A stretch of 40,068 bases of DNA from Saprospiraceae bacterium UBA1994. Its GTDB lineage: Bacteria; Bacteroidota; Bacteroidia; Chitinophagales; Saprospiraceae. The notes under the pieces are model-generated. The model worked only from the letters and a program-made list of their open reading frames with translations. It was not told the origin of the DNA and searched no databases. The stretch is taken from assembly GCA_002335865.1 (NCBI GenBank), contig DDCY01000001.1, forward strand, positions 1 to 40,068, read 5' to 3'. Shown here in pieces: positions 1 to 7,117 of the stretch (position 1 is the first letter of the stretch; each line of letters starts with the position of its first letter). Made by a program: the position numbers and the translations under genes.

Positions 1-522
1 TTTAAGCATGAAAAGAACAAAGGAAAAGGAGCGGCACTCCAAACAGGTATTAAAGAAGCTACAGGAGATTATATCATCATACAAGATGCCGATCTTGAGT
101 ATGATCCGCAAGAATTTAATCTATTGCTGCAACCCATATTAGATGAATTTGCTGATGTAGTATATGGATCTAGATTTATTGGTGGCAAACCACATAGGAT
201 TTTATTCTTTTGGCACTCAATAGGTAACAAGTGGCTGACCGCATTATCTAATGTATTTACGAATCTTAATCTTACAGATATGGAAACATGCTATAAGATG
301 TGGAAATCAGAACTGGTCAAAAGTGTAAATCTCAAAGAGAATAGATTTGGATTTGAGCCAGAAGTAACTGCAAAAGTATCTCGTATTCCAGGCGTGCGTA
401 TTTACGAAGTAGGAATATCGTATTACGGACGTACCTATGAAGAGGGTAAGAAGATAAGCTGGAAAGATGGTTTCCGTGCCATATATTGTATATTTAAGTA
501 TAATCTTTGGAGTCTTAAATAG
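1..522 (+). CDS. Family 2 glycosyltransferase, C-terminal part (5' end outside window)
   Basis: The frame is open from the first base, so the gene begins before the window. The visible 173 residues start inside the GT-A fold with NKGKGAALQTGI and then GDYIIIQDADLEYDP, whose DAD is the DxD-type metal and nucleotide-sugar binding site of dolichyl-phosphate-mannose-synthase-like GT2 enzymes. The C-terminal half (FEPEVTAKV, then VGISYYGRTYEEGKKISWKDG) also matches that group. Such enzymes usually move a sugar from a nucleotide donor to a lipid phosphate at the inner membrane. No transmembrane tail is present. By comparison with the family, roughly the first 60 residues are missing. The donor and acceptor cannot be told from sequence. 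A LysE-type gene follows after 24 bases, so the two may be co-transcribed. Confidence 0.88.
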   Translation, partial: FKHEKNKGKGAALQTGIKEATGDYIIIQDADLEYDPQEFNLLLQPILDEFADVVYGSRFIGGKPHRILFFWHSIGNKWLTALSNVFTNLNLTDMETCYKMWKSELVKSVNLKENRFGFEPEVTAKVSRIPGVRIYEVGISYYGRTYEEGKKISWKDGFRAIYCIFKYNLWSLK

Positions 523-546
523 ACTCTCTCATAAAACTACATTCGA

Positions 547-1182
547 TTGCTAGCTATCTTTCTAGAAGGAGTAGTATTTGGACTAATATTGACGATAATG
601 TTGGGTCCTATATTTATCGCGTTGACTCAGACCGGAATTGATAAGGGAGCAAGAGCAGGAATAACCGTCGGTGTAGGAGTATGGAGCAGCGATTTACTTG
701 TTATTTTATTCTCTTACCTATTCATAAGTCAAGTGGACGCTCTTGTCAAAGATGAAGTATTTAAGTATTGGATGGGTTTAGTAGGTGGTTTTATTCTGAT
801 CACTTTCGGTATTGTTATTTTTTTGAAAAAGACAAAATCAATTAAGGAAGGCGGAAGCTTCACAGCTAAAAATTACTTTGGTTTTTGGATGAAAGGTTTT
901 CTTGTTAATACTGTCAATCCATTTACTTTTATTTTTTGGTTAGGAGTTATTTCTACAAAAGTGATTGGTATCAATATGAATGACACTCAAGCATTTGTAT
1001 TTATCTCAGCTATAATGCTGACAATCATTATTACGGATACCATTAAGGTACTTGGTGCTAAAGCCATTCGAGGTAGATTAGAATCAGATCATATACAGAG
1101 AATAAGTAGAGTGGCTGGAGCCGCTTTGGTAGTGTTTGGAATAGTATTGCTTTACCAAACAGGCAATAAAAGTTTTATGTAA
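547..1182 (+). CDS. LysE/RhtB-family amino-acid exporter
   Basis: A 211-residue, very hydrophobic protein with about six membrane segments, the size and layout of LysE/RhtB exporters. The N-terminal segment GLILTIMLGPIFIALTQTGI carries the family's conserved Gly-Pro in the first helix, followed by a glycine-rich second helix. Family members export amino acids or related small molecules across the inner membrane; the substrate here is unknown. No ATG is available at the N-terminus, because an in-frame stop lies at 532-534. TTG at 547 is the best start, with ATT at 541 as an alternative. The gene faces gldH tail to tail across about 100 bases. Confidence 0.85.
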   Translation: MLAIFLEGVVFGLILTIMLGPIFIALTQTGIDKGARAGITVGVGVWSSDLLVILFSYLFISQVDALVKDEVFKYWMGLVGGFILITFGIVIFLKKTKSIKEGGSFTAKNYFGFWMKGFLVNTVNPFTFIFWLGVISTKVIGINMNDTQAFVFISAIMLTIIITDTIKVLGAKAIRGRLESDHIQRISRVAGAALVVFGIVLLYQTGNKSFM

Positions 1183-1281
1183 TAGAATGCTTAAGGCTAT
1201 TCGATAAAACACTACGTTGTACTGATATCTACTTTTCTGAGTATTGGAGAAATATTCCTTAAAAAAGTATAAAAGCCTTAC

Positions 1282-1749
1282 TTACTTCTCAATTTCAATC
1301 AAGGATAACCTTAATGATTCTATTCCCTCAAGCTGAGCTTCTCTTGTGTCCTGGTCAAAAGAAATTTTATATTCGCCTACATCTTTAAACTTTACGTCAT
1401 CTCGTAGAAGAAGACGAAGCGTACATACTTTACTATTACATGATGATAACCAAGAACCCATTTTATTAGCAAGTTCAATAGATAGAGGATCAGTAAATAC
1501 TTCTCCAGTAGGGAAAGTCGTGGTTATATTAGAGTAGAAATTTTGATGTGAAAAATTTGGATTATGTACTACAGTTAGCAATACATCATATTCTTGATTG
1601 GGGTCAAAAATTTTAAAAGCAAATTCAGCACTTTCATCATAGGTCCATGATTTGCCTAGGTCATGCTCTTGCTCATAGACTATATTTGGTCCACAAGAAG
1701 AAATCGTAAAGACAAAGAGTATAGCTGTAATATATATGTAGTATTTCAT
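1282..1749 (-). CDS. gldH: Gliding motility lipoprotein GldH
   Basis: A 155-residue lipoprotein. The signal peptide ends in a lipobox-like FTISSCG with the lipidated Cys at 19, where the mature protein begins. The family pattern is visible: VYEQEHDLG..W after the Cys, a beta-rich middle (F.I.DPNQEYDVLLTVVHN), and the C-terminal stretch SFDQDTREAQLEGIESL, corresponding to the GldH 'EQ-MR-L-GI' ending. In gliding Bacteroidota GldH is required for gliding and is tied to the type IX secretion system; its biochemical role is unknown. Its ATG overlaps the dnaJ stop codon by one base (TAATG), so it is very likely translated from the dnaJ message. No other gld gene is in the window. Confidence 0.82.
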   Translation of the reverse strand: MKYYIYITAILFVFTISSCGPNIVYEQEHDLGKSWTYDESAEFAFKIFDPNQEYDVLLTVVHNPNFSHQNFYSNITTTFPTGEVFTDPLSIELANKMGSWLSSCNSKVCTLRLLLRDDVKFKDVGEYKISFDQDTREAQLEGIESLRLSLIEIEK

Positions 1750-2909
1750 TAATGAAACATATCTTTCATGCGTTCGAAAAACCCCTTTTCTTCCTTTCCT
1801 GGATTTGGAACGAAATTAGGCATTTCCCGCATTTTTTCTAACAATTCTTTCTCGTCTTTATTGAGTTGTTTTGGTGTCCATATATTCACATGGATAAGTT
1901 GATCTCCAGTACCATATCCTTGTACAGATGGAAGACCTTTTCCTCTCAGTCTAAATATTTTACCTGGCTGAGTTCCCTCTGGAATTTTGATTTTCACCTT
2001 TCCAGAGAGAGTAGGTACTTCTATAGAAGTACCCAATGCAGCATCTGCAAAATTAATATATAGATCATGAATGATATTCTGTCCATCTCTACTGAAATTA
2101 TCGCTTTCTAGGACTTCTATATTGATGAGAAGATCCCCGTTCGGTCCACCATTTTTTCCGGCATTACCTTTACCTCTCATGGATAGTTGCATTCCATCTT
2201 CTACTCCAGCAGGGATAGGAATAGATATCGTCTCTGACCCCATCTCTGTACCATCACCCTTACAAGTGCCACATTTCGCAGTGATCTGTTGTCCGCTGCC
2301 TGAGCAATTAGGACATACAGCAGTGGTCTGCATCTGACCTAAGAAAGTAGATTTTATCTGACGTACATACCCTGACCCACCACAAGTTCCACAGGTAGAT
2401 ACTGAGCTTTTATCTTTAGCTCCGCTACCCTCACAACTTTTACAGCTTACTGATTTTTTGACTTTTATATTTTTAGTTACTTCATTAGCTACGTCTTCTA
2501 ATGAGAGCTTTACTTTGATACGGATGTTAGAACCTTTCTGGCCAGATCTAGTGCTTCGACCACGACCTCCACCACCTCCAAAAAATGAATCAAATGGACT
2601 ACCGCCATCGCCAAATACATCACCAAATTGACTAAAGATATCATCCATAGTCATGCCGCCACGGAATCCACCACCTTGGTTAGGATCTACTCCTGCATGG
2701 CCATATCTATCGTATCTGGCTCTCTTATCGTCGTCACTTAGTATTTCGTAGGCTTCTGCCGCTTCTTTGAATTTCGTCTCCGCCTCTTTATTGTCTGGAT
2801 TACGATCTGGGTGAAACTTCATAGCCGTCTTACGGTATGCTTTTTTGATAGCAGCTGCGTCAGCGCTCTTCTTTACTTCCAGTACTTCGTAATAATCTCT
2901 CTTTGCCAT
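1749..2909 (-). CDS. dnaJ: Chaperone DnaJ (Hsp40)
   Basis: A complete 386-residue type I J-protein. It has the J domain at residues 1-70 with HPD at 33-35, a Gly/Phe-rich linker at about 75-125 including GGGGGRGR, four CxxCxGxG zinc motifs (CKSCEGSG, CGTCGGSG, CPNCSGSG, CGTCKGDG) between about 155 and 225, and the C-terminal substrate-binding beta domains. DnaJ delivers unfolded clients to DnaK and stimulates its ATPase. The gene lies downstream of grpE, separated by 181 bases that contain a Bacteroidota-type promoter of its own. It overlaps gldH at its 3' end. No dnaK is in the window. Identification is secure. Confidence 0.97.
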   Translation of the reverse strand: MAKRDYYEVLEVKKSADAAAIKKAYRKTAMKFHPDRNPDNKEAETKFKEAAEAYEILSDDDKRARYDRYGHAGVDPNQGGGFRGGMTMDDIFSQFGDVFGDGGSPFDSFFGGGGGRGRSTRSGQKGSNIRIKVKLSLEDVANEVTKNIKVKKSVSCKSCEGSGAKDKSSVSTCGTCGGSGYVRQIKSTFLGQMQTTAVCPNCSGSGQQITAKCGTCKGDGTEMGSETISIPIPAGVEDGMQLSMRGKGNAGKNGGPNGDLLINIEVLESDNFSRDGQNIIHDLYINFADAALGTSIEVPTLSGKVKIKIPEGTQPGKIFRLRGKGLPSVQGYGTGDQLIHVNIWTPKQLNKDEKELLEKMREMPNFVPNPGKEEKGFFERMKDMFH

Positions 2910-3000
2910 ATGATATTAATTTCGAATGGTGAAGTCGAATTACTAATTTCGTAACCAGCAATCAACAATGATTCGAATGTTTTATTAGTTCATTATTTGA

Positions 3001-3014
3001 TTCGATAAATCGAA
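3001..3014. promoter_or_regulatory. Perfect inverted repeat at the predicted dnaJ start point
   Basis: TTCGAT, two bases, then ATCGAA is a perfect 6+6 inverted repeat. It directly abuts the -7 element of the predicted dnaJ promoter and covers the expected transcription start. That position is typical of a repressor operator. It does not resemble the CIRCE element used by HrcA. A second self-complementary site, ATTCGAAT, lies in the leader at about 2972-2979. A regulatory role is inferred from position alone. Confidence 0.4.
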
Positions 3015-3047
3015 CAAAATTAATTCTATTAATTAAGATGGATCAAA
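3015..3047 (-). promoter_or_regulatory. Predicted promoter of dnaJ-gldH (-33 TTTG, -7 TAATTTTG)
   Basis: Read on the minus strand, TTTG (3047-3044) is followed after 21 bases by TAATTTTG (3022-3015). This fits the Bacteroidota RpoD consensus of TTTG, 19-21 bases, TAnnTTTG without mismatch. Transcription should begin near 3010, giving a leader of about 100 bases before the dnaJ ATG at 2909. It implies that dnaJ-gldH can be expressed separately from grpE. The assignment rests on pattern matching only. Confidence 0.6.
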
Positions 3048-3090
3048 CACACACTTTCAGGAAGTCGCCCATTTAATAGTAACTTACCTT

Positions 3091-3669
3091 TTAATTTCCA
3101 ACGACTACTCTTGCGTATCTAATAATTTTGTCATTGAGGTAGTAACCTTGCTCTATTGTATCTATGATTTTACCTTTCATATCTTCTGTAGGCGCAGGTA
3201 TCTCAGTGATAGCTTCATGTAATTCAGGATCAAAAGTTTCACCTGTAGATTCCATTACTTTGATTCCTTTTGATGTCAATACAGACTTCAGTTTTTGGTA
3301 AACCAGCTTTACCCCCTCTGAGAATTCTTCATTGTTATCTTCATTTTCAGCAACTTTCTTTGCTCTATCAAAATCATCCATCACAGGAAGAAAGGCTTGG
3401 AGTGCATCCATTCCAGCTGTAGCACGGAAGTCAATACGCTCCTTAGCCGTACGTTTCTTAAAATTGTCAAACTCTGCAAACAATCTGAGGAACTTGTCTT
3501 TACTCTCTGAGAGTTCTTGCTCTAGCTCTTCGATTCTATCTGTTAGCTTATCTTTTTTAGAGGATTTAGTCTTCTTCTTTGACTTGGTATCTTTCTCGTC
3601 TTTTATGACTTCTTCATCTTGGATTTCTTCTTGCTTCTTAGTCATTTTTTTTCTTTGTTTGTTAAACAT
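3091..3669 (-). CDS. grpE: Nucleotide exchange factor GrpE
   Basis: GrpE releases ADP from DnaK and completes the chaperone cycle with DnaJ. The product has a highly charged Lys/Glu-rich N-terminus (about residues 9-45), a long coiled coil (LTDRIEELEQELSESKDKFL, then FDNFKKRTAKER), and the C-terminal beta domain ending in GYYLNDKIIRYARVVVG, the family signature. Length is 192 residues from the ATG at 3669. The second ATG at 3645, giving MTKKQEE and 184 residues, is at least as plausible because the first eight residues are not conserved. No clear promoter was found in the 154 bases upstream. Confidence 0.95.
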   Translation of the reverse strand: MFNKQRKKMTKKQEEIQDEEVIKDEKDTKSKKKTKSSKKDKLTDRIEELEQELSESKDKFLRLFAEFDNFKKRTAKERIDFRATAGMDALQAFLPVMDDFDRAKKVAENEDNNEEFSEGVKLVYQKLKSVLTSKGIKVMESTGETFDPELHEAITEIPAPTEDMKGKIIDTIEQGYYLNDKIIRYARVVVGN

Positions 3670-3743
3670 ATGTTTATATAATCAAACGCTTTGCCATACC
3701 TATATATAAGTCATATTGGCATAGCATTTCATTATCTTCTGTC

Positions 3744-3801
3744 AATTCGAGCATATTTGCGTTATAAAGGCCTTAAAACAAAGGGTTTGGCGTAATTCGA
3801 G
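3744..3801. repeat. Pair of direct AATTCGAG repeats between grpE and the FTCD gene
   Basis: AATTCGAG occurs at 3744-3751 and again at 3794-3801, exactly 50 bases apart. Each copy is followed closely by CATATTT. The pair lies in the 154-base gap upstream of grpE on the minus strand, where a grpE control region would be. The 50-base spacing is close to five helical turns. The meaning is unknown, and chance cannot be excluded for so short a motif. Confidence 0.3.
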
Positions 3802-3823
3802 TGACATATTTTGTTTTAATTTA

Positions 3824-5512
3824 TTAGAGATTTTTTTCTACTATTTTTAGTATTTCTTTTTCTAACTTATCAGATTTTGTCAGCCACTTATCTGCTTTGG
3901 TAACCGTCTTGATTATATATGCAGAATCATTGAAATCTTTGCAGTTAATCTTTACATTGAGGTAGGCACCATATACGGCAGTTCTCGCACAAAGTGCAGC
4001 TACTCCAGCATCAGAGATAGAGTTAGGATTACCTTTCTTAGCCATGTCCTTGATCAGCGCGTAAGATTTCATACATACATCCATGATCATCATAGGTACC
4101 TCGATTGCATTTTTAGTCGCATCGTTGATCGCCTTAGATCTAGCTTGTTTTTCTGATTCTGAGCCTTTTGGCATCCTGATAGCGTCTATGATCATGTTGA
4201 ATGCATTAGTGTCCTCATCTACCAGCCTTAGCAAGTGATTCTTCAACGACTGTGCCTTCTCCGCTTCATCTGAGAAGTAGGCGATTTGGTTTTCCCATCC
4301 ACGCTTTCCTGCAGATAGATTAGCTACCATTCCAGATAATGATATACCTAACGCACCTACGTAAGCAGAAATAGATCCGCCACCGGGAGCGGGACTATCT
4401 GATGCCGTTTCATCTGCAAATTCGATTAGATTTTTGTGTACTAATGGTCTGCTTGCGGCATTTTCAAGTTGATATTCTATAACTTTTTGTTGTGGATCAA
4501 ATTTTCCTAACTCATCCAGTCCCATTGATTTGATGGCTATATGAATAAGCTCAGACTCAGACACTCCTGTGGATCTATCTTGTTGCTCTAAGAAATACTT
4601 TCCTGCTTCGAGTAAAACTTTCTTAGGTACTAGACCTACTAGTTCCGACCCAGTAACACGCAAGCCTCTCTTATTCGCACTCTTTCTGCACTCTTCAAAT
4701 GCTTTATGAAGTGATGTTTTATTGATGTCTGTGATATTCATAGATATCTGCGCCACTCCATATTCATCGATGAACCAACCAATAGCTTTTACTCCTTTGC
4801 AAGTACCAATAGTACGCTTTGGGTTTCCTTTTTTATCATTTAAGATCTTCCCTGTTATTGGGTTTCCTTCTCTTTTTACTCTTCCTTTCTCCCTGATATC
4901 AAAGGCTACAGAGTTTGCTCTCTTAACAGATGTGGTATTTAAGTTTACATTATAAGCAACTAAGAAGTCTCTTGCGCCTATCGCTGTTGCTCCAGCTTTA
5001 GCATTATATTTTGTTGGACCATAGTCGGGCTTCCATTTAGGATCTTGAAGCTTTTGTGCTAGACCTTCATATTCACCAGCACGGACATTCGCTAGGTTTC
5101 TGCGTGATGGTGACGTAGCAGCAGACTCATACATGTAGAATGGAATATCAAGATCGGCACCTACCATTTCACCCAATTCATGAGCATACTTGACAACTTC
5201 ATCCATAGTGATACCTGAGATAGGGATCAGTGGACATACATCAGTTGCTCCCATGCGCGGATGTTCTCCGAAGTGCAGACTCATATCTATGAGTTGACTA
5301 GCTTTCTTGATAGCTAAGTATGCAGCTTGTAAGACAGGTTTAGGCTCACCTACAAATGTGACCACAGTGCGGTTCGTGGCTTTTCCAGGATCTACATCTA
5401 AAAGTTTTACACCTTCTACACTTTCTATTTCGTCTGTGATCTGCTTAATTATAGATAAATCTCTGCCTTCAGAGAAATTAGGTACACATTCGATAAGTTG
5501 TTGAGTTGCCAT
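3824..5512 (-). CDS. ftcD: Bifunctional glutamate formimidoyltransferase / formimidoyl-THF cyclodeaminase
   Basis: A 562-residue fusion of the two enzymes that end histidine breakdown. The first moves the formimino group from N-formimino-glutamate to tetrahydrofolate; the second releases ammonia to give methenyl-THF. The transferase part (about residues 1-325) begins with IECVPNFSEGRD and carries HFGEHPRMGATD near residue 80, with the family's active-site His. The cyclodeaminase part (about 350-562) starts with FADETASDSPAPGGGSISA, the typical glycine-rich loop. The order and total length match vertebrate and bacterial FTCD. No other hut gene is nearby. The gene is transcribed away from dgt; the 164-base gap between them shows no clear consensus promoter. 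Confidence 0.95.
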   Translation of the reverse strand: MATQQLIECVPNFSEGRDLSIIKQITDEIESVEGVKLLDVDPGKATNRTVVTFVGEPKPVLQAAYLAIKKASQLIDMSLHFGEHPRMGATDVCPLIPISGITMDEVVKYAHELGEMVGADLDIPFYMYESAATSPSRRNLANVRAGEYEGLAQKLQDPKWKPDYGPTKYNAKAGATAIGARDFLVAYNVNLNTTSVKRANSVAFDIREKGRVKREGNPITGKILNDKKGNPKRTIGTCKGVKAIGWFIDEYGVAQISMNITDINKTSLHKAFEECRKSANKRGLRVTGSELVGLVPKKVLLEAGKYFLEQQDRSTGVSESELIHIAIKSMGLDELGKFDPQQKVIEYQLENAASRPLVHKNLIEFADETASDSPAPGGGSISAYVGALGISLSGMVANLSAGKRGWENQIAYFSDEAEKAQSLKNHLLRLVDEDTNAFNMIIDAIRMPKGSESEKQARSKAINDATKNAIEVPMMIMDVCMKSYALIKDMAKKGNPNSISDAGVAALCARTAVYGAYLNVKINCKDFNDSAYIIKTVTKADKWLTKSDKLEKEILKIVEKNL

Positions 5513-5676
5513 GTTAAATATGTTTTGAGCGGCGAAATTAAGGAAGTAGAGGGATATATTATATCAAAGTAGCAGATGTGTACGCTATATAGCTTATTCG
5601 ACACAAAACAGACCTATATATCTGCCTTAGGTCATTCATTTTCTTGCTAAGTTGCAGTTTCTTACATTTATGTATT

Positions 5677-7053
5677 ATGAATTGGCAAAATTGTATATCA
5701 GATCAGCGAACAGGATCATCGTCTAAGATGGTAGATGTCGGCTACAGGCACAATTATCAGCGAGATTTTGATAGGTTGATATTTTCATCAGCTTTCAGAA
5801 GGTTACAGGGTAAAACTCAGGTTTTTCCCTTACCGGGAAACACATTTGTTCACAATAGATTGACACATTCCCTTGAGACCTCATCTGTAGGTAGGTCACT
5901 AGGAGAGATAGTAGGCAATCATATTTCGAATAACGTAGCGGGTTTAGATAATAGAGATAAAGAATTTTATAAGTATCAACTCAAGAGTGTAATTGCAGCA
6001 GCTTGCCTTGCGCATGATGTAGGTAATCCTGCATTTGGTCATAGCGGTGAAGCAGCTATTTCTAATTATTTTGAAAAATTTGCCGACGAGATAATAGAAG
6101 GTAAAAAGCTGAAAGATCACTGTACATTAGAAGAATGGCAAGATCTGATCAATTTTGAGGGAAACGCTAATGCGATTAGAATACTCAGTAGACAATATGC
6201 AGGTAAGTCTGCTGGAGGATTGAGACTTACATACACTACTTTAGCTTCATTGCTTAAGTATCCATGTGCCTCTAATGAGACCAGTAGAATGTATAAGCAC
6301 CGTAAGAAATACGGATTCTTTAGATCAGATCAGAAGATTTTCGAAGAGATTGCGGCGAATACTAACATGATCAAAGATGATAATGCTGAACAATGCTATT
6401 TCCGTCATCCATTTGTATATCTAACAGAGGCAGCGGATGATATTTGCTATATGGTTATAGATATGGAAGATGCCCACAGGATCAACATATTGGATAGGGT
6501 TCAAGTGGAGAATGCTTTACTGTCTATTATATGTGAGGTGAAAGGTGAAGATGAGGGTGCTAACTTAAGAGAATATTGTGGAAAAATAGGCGATGATAAT
6601 GAAGCGGTATCTTTTCTAAGAGCAATGACAATCAATACACTTGTGAATCGTGGAGCAGAAATTTTCATCGCTAATATGGACGATATACTAGCGGGTAAAT
6701 TCACTTCAACGCTTATCGATGTAATTTCAGATGACTGTCCATCATTAAATAAAGTAATTCAACTTTCTATTGATAAGATATACAATCACGAATCTGTAGT
6801 GGAGATAGAGATTGCAGGATATAATGTAATGAGCGAGCTGCTGCAGATGTATATTCCCACAGTACTAAAGTCCAATAGAGGCACTTATGAAAAGAAGGTC
6901 CTAAGACTGATGCCGAATCAGTATAAAATCGATAATACGCAATCAAGTTATGAAAAGATAATGCTAGTCATCGATCACATATCAGGAATGACTGACGGGT
7001 ATGCTACTGAATTGTATCGCAAAGTAAAGGGGATCGAAATCAGTCAGCATTAG
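5677..7053 (+). CDS. dgt: Deoxyguanosinetriphosphate triphosphohydrolase (Dgt, HD superfamily)
   Basis: A 458-residue HD-domain enzyme that hydrolyses dGTP (and often other dNTPs) to the nucleoside and triphosphate, controlling nucleotide pools. The metal-binding residues are visible: the His of NRLTHSLETSSVGRSLG near residue 60, HD in AAACLAHDVGNPAFGHSGE near 112, and the later Asp in YLTEAADDICYMVIDMEDAH. The N-terminal DRLIFSSAFRRLQGKTQVFP is the usual Dgt opening. I chose the ATG at 5677 (MNWQNC) over an in-frame TTG at 5644, because the extra 11 residues are not family-like and the ATG gives the usual start. Confidence 0.94.
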   Translation: MNWQNCISDQRTGSSSKMVDVGYRHNYQRDFDRLIFSSAFRRLQGKTQVFPLPGNTFVHNRLTHSLETSSVGRSLGEIVGNHISNNVAGLDNRDKEFYKYQLKSVIAAACLAHDVGNPAFGHSGEAAISNYFEKFADEIIEGKKLKDHCTLEEWQDLINFEGNANAIRILSRQYAGKSAGGLRLTYTTLASLLKYPCASNETSRMYKHRKKYGFFRSDQKIFEEIAANTNMIKDDNAEQCYFRHPFVYLTEAADDICYMVIDMEDAHRINILDRVQVENALLSIICEVKGEDEGANLREYCGKIGDDNEAVSFLRAMTINTLVNRGAEIFIANMDDILAGKFTSTLIDVISDDCPSLNKVIQLSIDKIYNHESVVEIEIAGYNVMSELLQMYIPTVLKSNRGTYEKKVLRLMPNQYKIDNTQSSYEKIMLVIDHISGMTDGYATELYRKVKGIEISQH

Positions 7054-7117
7054 ATCAGTTTAAATTCATTACAAACCTTAATCAGTAACTTTATTGTTTT
7101 TGATAAATATATAGATC

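Noticed and set aside
1183..1281. Bidirectional terminator between the LysE and gldH genes
   Set aside because: TAAGGCT (1192) and AGCCTTA (1274) are inverted copies, but the loop of about 75 bases is too large for a terminator hairpin.
2910..3090. CIRCE (HrcA) element in the dnaJ leader
   Set aside because: No TTAGCACTC-N9-GAGTGCTAA-like repeat is present; the symmetric sites there are of the TTCGA type.
3332..3709. A 125-codon frame on the plus strand opposite grpE
   Set aside because: Its Ser/Phe-rich product is the mirror of the Lys/Glu-rich GrpE N-terminus; no independent evidence.
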